Source of the DNA: DASXKD01 sp963703605
Lineage (GTDB): Bacteria > Actinomycetota > Actinomycetes > Streptosporangiales > Streptosporangiaceae
Assembly (NCBI GenBank): GCA_963703605.1
Contig: CAVPFC010000032.1
Span: 56,426 to 120,425, forward strand
Direction: 5' to 3'
DNA: 64,000 bases
Shown here: piece after piece, positions 26,286-34,652 of the stretch
How the letters are laid out: every line of letters begins with the position of its first letter
Numbering within the stretch: position 1 is the stretch's first letter
Translations under genes and position numbers: made by a program
The notes under the pieces: generated by a model
What the model was told of the DNA's origin: nothing
What the model saw: the letters and a program-made list of their open reading frames with translations, nothing else
Database searches by the model: none

Positions 26286-27722
26286 TCACCAGCTCGTCGG
26301 CAGCGGCATGCCCTCGGTGTAGCCGGCCGCGCTCTGCACGCCGACCACCGCGCGCTCGTGCAGCGCGGCCAGGTCGGCGGCGCCCGCGTAGGCGCAGGCG
26401 CTGCGCAGCCCGGCGGTGATCTGGTCGATCAGGTCTTCCACGCCGGGGCGCTGCGGGTCGAGGTACATCCGGGCAGCGGAGATGCCCTCCTCGAACAGTT
26501 CCTTGCGGGCGCGGTCGAACGGGGAGTCGCTGGCCGAGCGGAGCCGTACGGCCCGCGCCGAGGCCATCCCGAAGCTCTCCTTGTACAGCCGCCCGTCCGC
26601 GTCGCGGAACGGGTCCCCCGGCGACTCGTAGGTGCCGGCGAACCAGGACCCGATCATGACGTTGGACGCGCCCGCGGCCAGCGCGAGCGCCACGTCCCGC
26701 GGGTGCCGGACGCCGCCGTCCGCCCACACGTGCGCGCCGAGCCTGCGGGCCTGCGCCGCGCACTCCAGCACCGCGCTGAACTGCGGCCTGCCGACCCCGG
26801 TCATCATCCGGGTGGTGCACATCGCGCCCGGGCCCACGCCGACCTTGACGATGTCCGCCCCGGCCTCGACCAGGTCGGTGACGCCCTCGGCGGTCACCAC
26901 GTTGCCCGCCGCCACGGGCACCGGCAGGCCGGCCGCGCGGACCGCCCGCAGCGCGCTGACCATCTTCTCCTGATGGCCGTGCGCGGTGTCCACCACGAGC
27001 ACGTCGACCCCGGCCTCGGCAAGCTGCCTCGCCTTGGCCGCGGCGTCGCCGTTGATGCCGATCGCCGCGCCGACCCGGAGCCTGCCCGCGGCGTCGGTGG
27101 CCGGCTGGTACAGCGTGGCGCGCAGCGCCCCGGTCCTGGTCAGGATGCCGGTCAGGGCGCCGGTGGCGTCGACCACCGGAGCCAGCCGGTGCCGGCCGGC
27201 GTGCAGCAGCCCGAACGCCTTCTCCGGCTCGATCTCGTCCGGGAGCAGCAGCAGGTCGGTGGACATGACCTGGCGGAGCTGGGTGAACCTGTCCACCCCC
27301 TGGCAGTCCGCCTCGGTCACGATCCCGGCCGGCCGCTTGCCCTCGACCACCACAACCGCGCCGTGCGCGCGTTTCGGCAGCAGGCTGAGCGCCTGGCCGG
27401 TGGTGTCCGCCGGGCCGAGTGTGATCGGCGTGTCGTGCACCAGGTGGCGGCTCTTCACCCAGGCCACCACCTCGGCCACGACGTCGATGGGGATGTCCTG
27501 CGGGAGGATCGCGATGCCGCCCCGGCGGGCCACGGTCTCGGCCATCCGGCGGCCGGACACCGCGGTCATGTTGGCGACCACGACGGGGATCGTGGCGCCG
27601 CTCCCGTCGCTGGTGGCCAGGTCCACGTCGAGCCGGGACGCCACGGCGGACTCCCGCGGCACAAGGAACACGTCGCTGTAGGTCGCCTCGTGCTCGGGAG
27701 GACGGCCGGAAAGGAACCTCAC
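26286..27722 (-). CDS. guaB1: GuaB1-family IMP dehydrogenase-related protein (GMP reductase type)
   Basis: 478 residues, the length of actinobacterial GuaB1. A TIM barrel is interrupted by a CBS pair (about 95-205: HGAVVVVEGKRPAGIVTEAD, APVVDATGALTGILTRTG). Catalytic loop GVGPGAMCTTRMMTGVGRPQ carries the active-site Cys; the phosphate-binding segment is VWADGGVRHPRDVALALAAG. In mycobacteria GuaB1 was shown to act as a GMP reductase (GMP to IMP) rather than an IMP dehydrogenase; assignment here rests on the same features. It is divergent from the FolP2-like gene with ~40 bp between starts. Confidence 0.9.
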   Translation of the reverse strand: MRFLSGRPPEHEATYSDVFLVPRESAVASRLDVDLATSDGSGATIPVVVANMTAVSGRRMAETVARRGGIAILPQDIPIDVVAEVVAWVKSRHLVHDTPITLGPADTTGQALSLLPKRAHGAVVVVEGKRPAGIVTEADCQGVDRFTQLRQVMSTDLLLLPDEIEPEKAFGLLHAGRHRLAPVVDATGALTGILTRTGALRATLYQPATDAAGRLRVGAAIGINGDAAAKARQLAEAGVDVLVVDTAHGHQEKMVSALRAVRAAGLPVPVAAGNVVTAEGVTDLVEAGADIVKVGVGPGAMCTTRMMTGVGRPQFSAVLECAAQARRLGAHVWADGGVRHPRDVALALAAGASNVMIGSWFAGTYESPGDPFRDADGRLYKESFGMASARAVRLRSASDSPFDRARKELFEEGISAARMYLDPQRPGVEDLIDQITAGLRSACAYAGAADLAALHERAVVGVQSAAGYTEGMPLPTSW

Positions 27723-27761
27723 CTAATGATTCTGCCCGGTCTGAGCCTATGATCGCTGCCT

Positions 27762-28682
27762 GTGCAGGGGCGGGCGTTGGACGGGGCGGGGGGGCCGGAG
27801 CTAGCACTGGGCGGGGCGGCGGGGTCCGGGCTAGCGCTGCGGCTGCGGCAGCGGGAATGGCCGCCGGGATCGTTCGGCATCATGGCGGTGATCAACCGGA
27901 CGCCGGACTCCTTCTTCGACCAGGGGGCGACCTACCGGCTTGGCGCCGCGCTGGAGGCGGCGGACCGCGCCGTCGCGGCCGGGGCCGGCATTCTCGACGT
28001 GGGCGGGGTGAAGGCCGGCCCCGGCGACGAGGTGACCGTGGCGGAGGAGATCCGCCGGGTCTGCCCGCTGGTCGCCGCGCTCCGGGCCAGGCACCCGGAC
28101 GTGGTCATCAGCGTGGACACCTGGCGGGCGCGGGTGGGCGCGGCGGTCGCCGAGGCCGGTGCCGACCTGCTCAACGACGCGTGGGGCGGGGCGGATCCGG
28201 AACTGGCGCACGTCGCCGCCGAGCACGACCTGGGGCTGGTCTGCTCGCACGCGGCCGGGCTCGCCCCCCGCAGCCGGCCACACCGGGCAGCGTTCGGCGA
28301 CGTGCTCGCCGAGGTGCGCGACTACGTGACGGCGGAGGCCGCGCGGGCGGTCGCGGCCGGGGTGCGGCCCGACGGGATCATCATCGACCCGGCGCACGAC
28401 TTCGGGAAGAACACCTGGCACTCGCTGGAGCTGACCCGGCGGACGGCCGAACTGGCCGCCACGGGGTGGCCGGTCCTGGTCGCGGCGTCCAACAAGGACT
28501 TCGTGGGGGAGACGCTCGGGCTCGGCGTCACCGAGCGGGGCGAGGGCAGCCTGGCGGTCCTCGCCGTGTGCGCGTGGGAAGGCGCCCGGCTGTTCCGCGT
28601 GCACGACGTCCAAGCCGCCAGAGAAGCGCTGGCCGTTGTGGAACGGCTCCGGGCTACGAGGCCCCAAACGCCGCGTAGATGA
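27762..28682 (+). CDS. folP2: Dihydropteroate synthase-like protein (FolP2 type)
   Basis: 306 residues from GTG 27762; the TIM barrel begins near FGIMAVINRTPDSFFDQG. It has the pterin-site motifs but with DVGGVKAGPG in place of the DIGGESTRPG of true DHPS, and ISVDTWRARVG. This substitution marks the actinobacterial FolP2 paralogue, which in mycobacteria lacks detectable DHPS activity, so a role in folate synthesis should not be assumed. The first ~35 residues are low-complexity Gly/Ala/Leu and the true start may be later. The 3' end overlaps the convergent TetR gene by ~29 bp. Confidence 0.85.
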   Translation: MQGRALDGAGGPELALGGAAGSGLALRLRQREWPPGSFGIMAVINRTPDSFFDQGATYRLGAALEAADRAVAAGAGILDVGGVKAGPGDEVTVAEEIRRVCPLVAALRARHPDVVISVDTWRARVGAAVAEAGADLLNDAWGGADPELAHVAAEHDLGLVCSHAAGLAPRSRPHRAAFGDVLAEVRDYVTAEAARAVAAGVRPDGIIIDPAHDFGKNTWHSLELTRRTAELAATGWPVLVAASNKDFVGETLGLGVTERGEGSLAVLAVCAWEGARLFRVHDVQAAREALAVVERLRATRPQTPRR

Positions 28683-29376
28683 TCGCGGCGATGCGCTCTT
28701 CCATCTCCTCGCGCGGCAGCCTGACCTCCACGGATATCAGGTAGTTCACCCGCTCCATCATCATCAGGCAGGCCACCGCGGTCAGCTCGGCGTGCTCCGC
28801 GGCGCCGGTGGCGACGGTCATGCCCTGGGCCATCGCCTCGGCCAGCCGGAAGAGCTGCATGAGCCCGTCGCCGTACAGTTCCTCGTCGACGACCTCGGCC
28901 TGGGCCAGCGTCCGGAACACGGCCGCGTGGGCGATGTAGATCTCGGAGAACTCGTGGACCCAGCGGCGCAGCGCCGCCCGCCCGGCCTCGTTGCGGGTCA
29001 CCACGGGGAACGCGTCGGAGACCACGGCCATGTCGTCGACCGCGTCCTTGAGCAGGGCCTTGAACAGATCGTCCTTGTTCGAGAAGTACAGGTAGAAGGT
29101 CCCGTGCGAGATCTGCGCGCGGCGGACGATGTCGTCCACGCGCACCGCGGCCAGGCCCTTGTCGTCGAACTCGGCAAGGCCCGCTTCCAGCAGGTTGCGC
29201 AGCGTCTGGCGGCCTTGCGCGCGCAGCTCGCGATCCTGCGCCGGCCTGCCACCGGCGAGCGAAGGCCGGCGCGATCTGCTGCCGCTGGTCACCGGCCGGG
29301 CCGGCGGCGGCGGGGCACCGCCGGGCTGGCCGGCCGCCTCTCCCGGCTTCGCGTCAGGGCAAGCATCCCGATTCAC
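28654..29376 (-). CDS. TetR-family regulator, translationally coupled to a leader ORF
   Basis: 240 residues. The HTH domain lies around 65-115: RVDDIVRRAQISHGTFYLYF then SNKDDLFKALL. The C-terminal ligand domain resembles TetR_C_6-like groups. The start is taken as GTG 29376, which overlaps the TGA of an upstream 22-codon ORF (GTGA); no other in-frame start with a ribosome site is seen. The 50-residue Pro/Arg-rich N-terminal extension is probably disordered. Its 3' end overlaps the FolP2-like gene. Confidence 0.85.
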   Translation of the reverse strand: MNRDACPDAKPGEAAGQPGGAPPPPARPVTSGSRSRRPSLAGGRPAQDRELRAQGRQTLRNLLEAGLAEFDDKGLAAVRVDDIVRRAQISHGTFYLYFSNKDDLFKALLKDAVDDMAVVSDAFPVVTRNEAGRAALRRWVHEFSEIYIAHAAVFRTLAQAEVVDEELYGDGLMQLFRLAEAMAQGMTVATGAAEHAELTAVACLMMMERVNYLISVEVRLPREEMEERIAAIIYAAFGAS

Positions 29377-29441
29377 GATTGACCAGGGTAACGTGCGAAC
29401 TCCGGGCCTGCTGGGATTGACCCGACAGAGCTTGCACTCAT
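29373..29441 (-). CDS. 22-residue leader ORF upstream of tetR
   Basis: MSASSVGSIPAGPEF then ARYPGQS, stop at 29,373. It has a near-perfect Shine-Dalgarno (AGGAGGT at 29,457-29,451, 9-nt spacer), far better than the tetR start, and its stop overlaps the tetR GTG start (GTGA). Probably a coupling or regulatory leader for the TetR gene. The peptide itself is not recognised. Confidence 0.55.
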   Translation of the reverse strand: MSASSVGSIPAGPEFARYPGQS

Positions 29442-29535
29442 AGCTTCGGCACCTCCTGTAACACAAGCCCTTTACCCGAATCTGGGGCGGGTCACCTTTA
29501 GCCGTGACGAAGCTCCGGTTAAGGTGGACTCCGAC

Positions 29536-30689
29536 ATGGGTCGCCTTCGGTGGCGCAGTTCGCCACACCCGGCTGCCGCAAGCAGCCCCGCGTGGCGGGG
29601 AGCTGCGGCCTACGGCGCGTTGACGGTGGCCCTGGGCGCCGGGATGCTGCACTACATCCCGGGCCCGGCGCCCGGCCCCGGGCCGGCCAGGCAGGCCCGG
29701 CGAAGACGGCATCAAGCCACGTGCGCACGGTTGGGGTGTTCCACCACATCGTGCTGCCCGACCTGGCGGTGATCGAGCCGGCCGGCGTCAGCGCCGCCGA
29801 GGTCGCCAAGCTCGACAGGATTCACGGCGTCAGGCAGGTGCTGCCGCTGGACGGGGCCTCGATCAGCATGGGCGGCGAGCAGGTCAACGTGATCGGCGTG
29901 AACGCCCAGCTCTACCGGGACTGGACCCCGCTGAGCACCGCGTCCAACCAGCAGCTGTGGACCTCGCTGACCAACGGTGCCATGGTGGCCTCGTCCCAGG
30001 CACAGCACCGGCTTCACCTCCAGAACGGCCTGAGCTACTCGCTGACCGGCGCGGCCACGGTCACCGTGCCGTACGCCGGGGCCGCGCCGCTGGGCATCCG
30101 CGGCATCGACCTGGTGGTCGGCGCCAAGGTCTCGGCCAAGCTCGGGCTTGTCCACCACGTGGCCGCGCTGATCAGCGCCCCCGGCCTGAGCATCGGCAAG
30201 CTGCGGCGCGAGGTGGGCCGCGTCGCGACGAGCCAAGGCACCAAGCTGGTCACCCTCCGTACCCAGACGCCGGCCAGCCGGACCATCCCGGTGAACACGA
30301 ATACGCGGCCCACCACCTACGTCCAGCTTTTCCAGGAGTCGGCGGCGAAGTACTGCCCCGGGCTGCCGTGGACCGTGCTCGCGGCCATCGGCCAGATCGA
30401 GAGCGGGGACGGCGCGAACATGGGCCCGTCCAGCGCCGGTGCCCTCGGCCCCATGCAGTTCATCCCCTCCACCTGGGCCGAGTGGGGGATCTCGACGCCC
30501 TGGGCGCCCGGGCCGCCGAACGTCTGGAACCCCTTCGACGCGGTGCCCTCCGCGGCCCGGTACCTGTGCGCGGCCGGCGGCTCGACCTCCTCCGGCCTGC
30601 CCGGCGCGATCTTCGCCTACAACCACGCTCAGTGGTACGTCAACGAGGTCCTCGCCCTGGCCCAGTCGTACGCGCGGGCCTACGGCTAA
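29536..30689 (+). CDS. Secreted lytic transglycosylase-domain protein with MacB-like ectodomain, frameshifted near the N-terminus
   Basis: Two parts in two frames. The 5' frame (ATG 29536) gives a signal or membrane segment (GAAAYGALTVALGAGMLHYI). Near 29,695 a one-base shift moves into the frame that runs to 30,689. Residues ~60-240 resemble the extracytoplasmic core of MacB/FtsX-type permeases (IHGVRQVLPLDGASISMGG, NVIGVNAQLYRDW, NGAMVASSQAQ). Residues ~260-375 are a soluble lytic transglycosylase domain: WTVLAAIGQIESGDG (catalytic Glu), SSAGALGPMQFIPSTWAEWG, NPFDAVPSAARYLCAAG and FAYNHAQWYVNEVL. It should cleave peptidoglycan glycan strands outside the membrane. Confidence 0.8.
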
Positions 30690-30760
30690 AGAGTGCCCAG
30701 CAGTTCCGCTGCTAGGTGCTCTAGGTCAGCGCTGTCGGCCGGCCCTGATTGGATGGGGGC

Positions 30761-31828
30761 ATGCCGGACTACGACGCGTTCCTGCTGGTTTCCTTCGGCG
30801 GCCCGGAGGGCCCCGCCGACGTGATGCCGTTCCTGGAGAACGTCACCCGGGGCCGGGGGGTGCCGCGGGACAGGCTCGCGGAGGTGGCCCACCACTACGA
30901 GCTGTTCGGCGGGGTCAGCCCGATCAACCAGCAGTGCCGCAATCTGCTCACCGCGATCGGCAAGGACTTCGCGGCGGCCGGCGTGGACCTGCCCCTGTAC
31001 TGGGGGAACCGGAACTGGCACCCGTACCTGGCCGACACGGTCGCCCGGATGACCGCGGACGGGGTCCGGCATGCCGTGGCGTTCGTCACCTCCGCCTACG
31101 GCTCCTACTCCAGTTGCCGGCAATACCTTGACGACATCGAATCCGCTCGCGCCGCTGCCGGCCCCGCAGCACCGCGCATCGACAAGATCCGTCACTACTT
31201 CAACCACCCCGGGTTCATCGGCCCCTTCACCGAGGCCGCGCTGACGGCGATCGGCTCGCTACCGCCAGCCGTTATGCATGATGCTTGTCTGGCTTTTACC
31301 GCGCACAGCGTGCCGGAGGCCATGGCGGCGGCGAGCGGGCCGGCCGGTGGCCTCTACCCGGCGCAACTCGAGGAGGCGTCGCGGCTGATCGCCGGCGGGC
31401 TGGCCGAGGCGGAGGGCCACGAGCGCCCGTGGCGGCTGGTGTACCAGAGCCGCAGCGGGCCGCCGGCCGTGCCGTGGCTGGGACCAGATGTGTGCGACCA
31501 CCTGACCGCGCTGGCCGCCGACGGCGCGCCGGGGGTGGTGGTGGTCCCGGTCGGCTTCGTCTCCGACCACCTGGAGGTGGTCTACGACCTGGACCTGGAG
31601 GCGGCGAAGCTGGCCCGCCGGCTCGGCCTGCCGATGGCGCGCGCGGCCACCCCGGGTATCCACCCCGGCTTCGTTTCCATGATCACGGAATTGGTGTCGG
31701 AGCGCCGCGGCGGGCCGGCGCAGGCTGCACCGCTCGGCTCGATGCCGGCTGGGCCCGATTTCTGCCCCAACGGTTGCTGCCCCCAACCGGTGGTCCGCCG
31801 GGCCGGCCGTCCAGGGGCGCCGGCGTGA
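30761..31828 (+). CDS. hemH: Ferrochelatase (coproporphyrin ferrochelatase type)
   Basis: 355 residues from ATG 30761 (MPDYDAFLLVSFGGPEGP). The class I chelatase fold has the metal-site His in VAFVTSAYGSYSSCRQY and LAFTAHSVPEAMA and the acidic VPVGFVSDHLEVVYDLD. The C-terminus carries CPNGCC; with upstream cysteines this resembles the [2Fe-2S]-ligand arrangement reported for actinobacterial ferrochelatases. In these bacteria the enzyme inserts iron into coproporphyrin III (CpfC). Its TGA overlaps the GTG of the next gene (GTGA). Confidence 0.92.
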   Translation: MPDYDAFLLVSFGGPEGPADVMPFLENVTRGRGVPRDRLAEVAHHYELFGGVSPINQQCRNLLTAIGKDFAAAGVDLPLYWGNRNWHPYLADTVARMTADGVRHAVAFVTSAYGSYSSCRQYLDDIESARAAAGPAAPRIDKIRHYFNHPGFIGPFTEAALTAIGSLPPAVMHDACLAFTAHSVPEAMAAASGPAGGLYPAQLEEASRLIAGGLAEAEGHERPWRLVYQSRSGPPAVPWLGPDVCDHLTALAADGAPGVVVVPVGFVSDHLEVVYDLDLEAAKLARRLGLPMARAATPGIHPGFVSMITELVSERRGGPAQAAPLGSMPAGPDFCPNGCCPQPVVRRAGRPGAPA

Positions 31829-32655
31829 CGCAACCGGATCCCGGGGAGCTGCTCGACCTGGCGCTGGCCGCGGCCGTCGAGGCGGGCGCCATGCTGGCCG
31901 GTGGCCGCCCCGCCGGGCCGTCCGGGCGGCCCGAGGTGACCGGCACCAAGTCGAGCCCCACCGACGTGGTCACCGAGATGGACCGGGAGTCCGAGGCGCT
32001 GATCCGGCGGCGGCTGCTCGCGGCGCGCCCGGCCGACGCGATCCTCGGCGAGGAGGGCGGGGAATCCGGGCCCGGCCCGGTGCGCTGGATCGTGGACCCG
32101 CTGGATGGCACCGTCAACTACCTGTACGGCCTGGCGGACTGGTCGGTCAGCATCGCGGCCGAGGTGGACGGGCAGATCGTCGCCGGTGTGGTGGCCGCGC
32201 CGGTCCACGGGGAGATCTTCACCGCCACGGCAGGCAAGGGGGCCTGGCTGCGGGCCGGGGGCACCCCGCCGGTGGCGTTGCGCTGCAACACCGGGGTGCC
32301 GCTGGCGGAGGCGCTGGTTGCGACCGGGTTCGGCTACGAGGTGCCCCGGCGGGCGGTGCAGGGCGAGGTGGTCGGGGCCCTGCTGCCCCGGGTGCGGGAC
32401 ATCCGCCGGAACGGCGGCGCCGCGATCGACCTGTGCTCGGTGGCGGCCGGCCGGGTGGACGCGTACTACGAGCGGGGCGTGAACTACTGGGACTACGCGG
32501 CGGGGGGCCTGGTGGCCACGGAGGCCGGCGCGCGGCTCGGCGGGCTGGCGGGCCGCCCGGCCGGCCCGGGCATGACCATCGCGGCCGAGCCGGTGTTGTT
32601 CGCCGAGCTGAGCGCCTTCCTGGCGAGCATGGACGCGGAGCGCGACGCGGACTAA
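31825..32655 (+). CDS. Inositol monophosphatase-family phosphatase
   Basis: 276 residues from GTG 31825, overlapping the ferrochelatase stop. Metal- and phosphate-site motifs of the IMPase/FBPase/HisN superfamily are complete: ILGEEGGESG (motif with metal-binding Glu), WIVDPLDGTVNYLYGLADWS and NYWDYAAGGLVATEAG. Mg-dependent; substrates in actinomycetes include myo-inositol-1-phosphate and histidinol phosphate, not distinguishable here. Coupling to hemH implies co-expression rather than a shared pathway. Confidence 0.9.
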   Translation: MTQPDPGELLDLALAAAVEAGAMLAGGRPAGPSGRPEVTGTKSSPTDVVTEMDRESEALIRRRLLAARPADAILGEEGGESGPGPVRWIVDPLDGTVNYLYGLADWSVSIAAEVDGQIVAGVVAAPVHGEIFTATAGKGAWLRAGGTPPVALRCNTGVPLAEALVATGFGYEVPRRAVQGEVVGALLPRVRDIRRNGGAAIDLCSVAAGRVDAYYERGVNYWDYAAGGLVATEAGARLGGLAGRPAGPGMTIAAEPVLFAELSAFLASMDAERDAD

Positions 32656-32664
32656 GCGCTGCTG

Positions 32665-33945
32665 TTAGGACGGCCGGGCCAGCTTGCCGGTCGGGTCGTC
32701 GCCGCCGGGCTGAAGGAACGTGAACGCCAGGCTGCCGTCCTTCTGGGCGGCCAGCCTGACCTTCCCGTTGACGCAGCTGCTCTGCCCCGAGGTGATCTTG
32801 AGGCTGAGGGTGACCAGGCCGGGCGTCTCGGACAGCAGGCCGAGCTGGCCGGCGCAGTGCAGCTGCGGGTAGCCGATGGTGCCGTGGGCCGTCCCCGGGG
32901 GCAGGTTGAGCTGCACGGTGACGGCGAGCGCCGGGTCGGTCTGGTGCACGGTGCCGGACCAGCTCCCGGCGAACCGCGCCGCGATGGTCGGCCGCGGCGC
33001 GGCCAGGGCCGTCGTGGCCTTGCGCTTGCCGGCCGGGGCGTGCGTGCCGGGGCGCCCGATGATGTAGATGGCCGCGGCCGCGATCGCCAGCAGGCACGCG
33101 GCGCACCCCGCGATCCAGAGCACGGTCTTGGGCTGGGCCCGGTGCGGCGCCTGCCGGCCCGGCGGGGCCGCCGTGCTGACCGCGGTCCGGGCGGCGGACC
33201 TGGCCTGCCTGGTCCCCTCGGCCAGCAGGCCGGCCGACAGGTCCTGGCCGCTCAGCAGCTCGGTGAGCACGGCCCGGGCCAGCGGCCGCGCGGCCGGGTC
33301 GGGGCTCAGGCAGTCGGCCACCACCGAACGCAGCTCCTCGGGCAGGGCCATGACGTCCTGCGGCGCGCCGGAGGCGTGCCCGACCGCGGCGAACAGGATC
33401 GTGCGCGCCCACGCCTGCATGTCGGCGGCGGGCGTCGCGGTGCCGTAGGGCGGCGTGATGGTGAAGTGGATCACCCGGGGGCCTTCCCGGCTGAGCACCA
33501 CCATCTGCGGGCCGAACTGCCCGTGCACGAGGCCCGTCTGGTGGATGGACGCCAGCCCGGTGGCGCAGCCGATCGCCAGCGCGCGCACCGTCTCGGCGGG
33601 CAGCGGTCCCTCCAGGGCGACGATCTGGGCTAACGTCGCGCCGGGCACCGACTCGGTGATCAGGTAGGGCCGGCCGCCCTCGAAGCCCGCGTCCAGGATC
33701 TTGGCCACGCAGAACGGCGGGACCCGGCGGGCCACCCGGGCCTCCGCGGCGAACCGGTCCCTGGCCGCCGCGTCCGCCGCGCGCCCGGCGGCCAGCAGCG
33801 TGACCATGACCGTCTCGCCGTCCACCCGCTGGGCGAGAAACACGGCCCCGGCGTCGCCCGTGGCCAGCTCGTCCACGCGCCCCGTGAGCCGGTAGCGGCC
33901 GACGCGCCGGGGATCGTCGGGCCGCAGGGAGGTGACGTTGGGCAT
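32665..33945 (-). CDS. Membrane-anchored Ser/Thr pseudokinase with extracellular domain
   Basis: 426 residues from ATG 33945 (an in-frame start at 34035 would add 30). Residues ~15-240 have the protein-kinase fold order (VGRYRLTGRVDELATGDAGAVF, AARDRFAAEARVARRVPPFC, ASIHQTGLVHGQFGPQMVVL) but catalytic residues are lost: the glycine loop is poor, the VAIK lysine position reads ETVMVTLL, HRD is replaced by VHGQF, and no DFG is seen (VIHFTITPP). One helix at ~295-318 (TVLWIAGCAACLLAIAAAAI) precedes a ~100-residue outer beta domain (FAGSWSGTVHQTDPALAVTV). It is likely a signalling scaffold, not an active kinase. It converges on the phosphatase gene. Confidence 0.75.
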   Translation of the reverse strand: MPNVTSLRPDDPRRVGRYRLTGRVDELATGDAGAVFLAQRVDGETVMVTLLAAGRAADAAARDRFAAEARVARRVPPFCVAKILDAGFEGGRPYLITESVPGATLAQIVALEGPLPAETVRALAIGCATGLASIHQTGLVHGQFGPQMVVLSREGPRVIHFTITPPYGTATPAADMQAWARTILFAAVGHASGAPQDVMALPEELRSVVADCLSPDPAARPLARAVLTELLSGQDLSAGLLAEGTRQARSAARTAVSTAAPPGRQAPHRAQPKTVLWIAGCAACLLAIAAAAIYIIGRPGTHAPAGKRKATTALAAPRPTIAARFAGSWSGTVHQTDPALAVTVQLNLPPGTAHGTIGYPQLHCAGQLGLLSETPGLVTLSLKITSGQSSCVNGKVRLAAQKDGSLAFTFLQPGGDDPTGKLARPS

Positions 33946-34284
33946 TTCGTGCGTCTTCCGGGGTACTGCGTGCGGGTTTGCGGGGGTATGCGTTCGTACC
34001 TTACGCACTCGGCGCGGATTAGCGGTGGCCATCACGGGAACTTGATGTGGAGGTGAGTCATGGCGCGCGCGTTGACTGGTAGTTTGCCCGCTGGTGCGGC
34101 GTAGGTCCGCCGTGGTTCACGACTGCGACAGGTGCCCGCGCGCAACACGCGCTCCGCCTCCGCCGCGCCTTACGTGTGCCCGGTCACGTGACGTGACAGA
34201 ATTCCCCGCCGGAATCGGGCACAACTGCGGGGCGCCAAGCGTTACACGCAAGGCGCATAACGAAGGAGGGGGTGTAGGAGCCAG

Positions 34285-34584
34285 ATGGCACAGGACTATG
34301 ACACTCCGCGCAAGACAGACGACGAGCTGACCGAAGACAGCTTGCAGGAGTTGCAGGCACGTCGGCTGGACAAGTCGTCGAGCACGATCGATATCGACCC
34401 CGATGATGTTGCCGAGTCGCTGGAACTGCCCGGCGCCGACTTGTCCGACGAGGAACTGGCCATACGGGTGATTCCCCGGAGGGCAGACGAGTTCACGTGC
34501 ACGCGCTGCTTCCTGGTGCATCACCGCAGCCAGCTCGCCGAAGACCGGGACGGGCAGCCCATATGCCGGGAGTGTGCGGCCTGA
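34285..34584 (+). CDS. DUF4193 domain-containing protein
   Basis: A 99-residue actinobacteria-specific protein, complete from MAQDYDTPRKTDDEL. The first half is acidic and helical; the C-terminal ~35 residues form a zinc-ribbon-like CTRC...CREC pair (DEFTCTRCFLVHHRSQL, PICRECAA). It is well conserved across the phylum, of unknown function and often linked with RNA polymerase accessory roles by its acidic/Zn-ribbon look (speculative). Strong ribosome site GAAGGAGG. The 249 bp upstream (34,036-34,284) hold no gene. Confidence 0.92.
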   Translation: MAQDYDTPRKTDDELTEDSLQELQARRLDKSSSTIDIDPDDVAESLELPGADLSDEELAIRVIPRRADEFTCTRCFLVHHRSQLAEDRDGQPICRECAA

Positions 34585-34652
34585 CCTCGTGGCGCTGTCC
34601 GCCCCACGCGGCCAGGGCGCCCCGGGCCGACGGTCAGTGAGGCCGCCGGTCG

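Noticed and set aside
30690..30760. Weak hairpin after the transglycosylase gene as terminator
   Set aside because: Stem of only five good pairs (AGCAG/CTGCT); not convincing.
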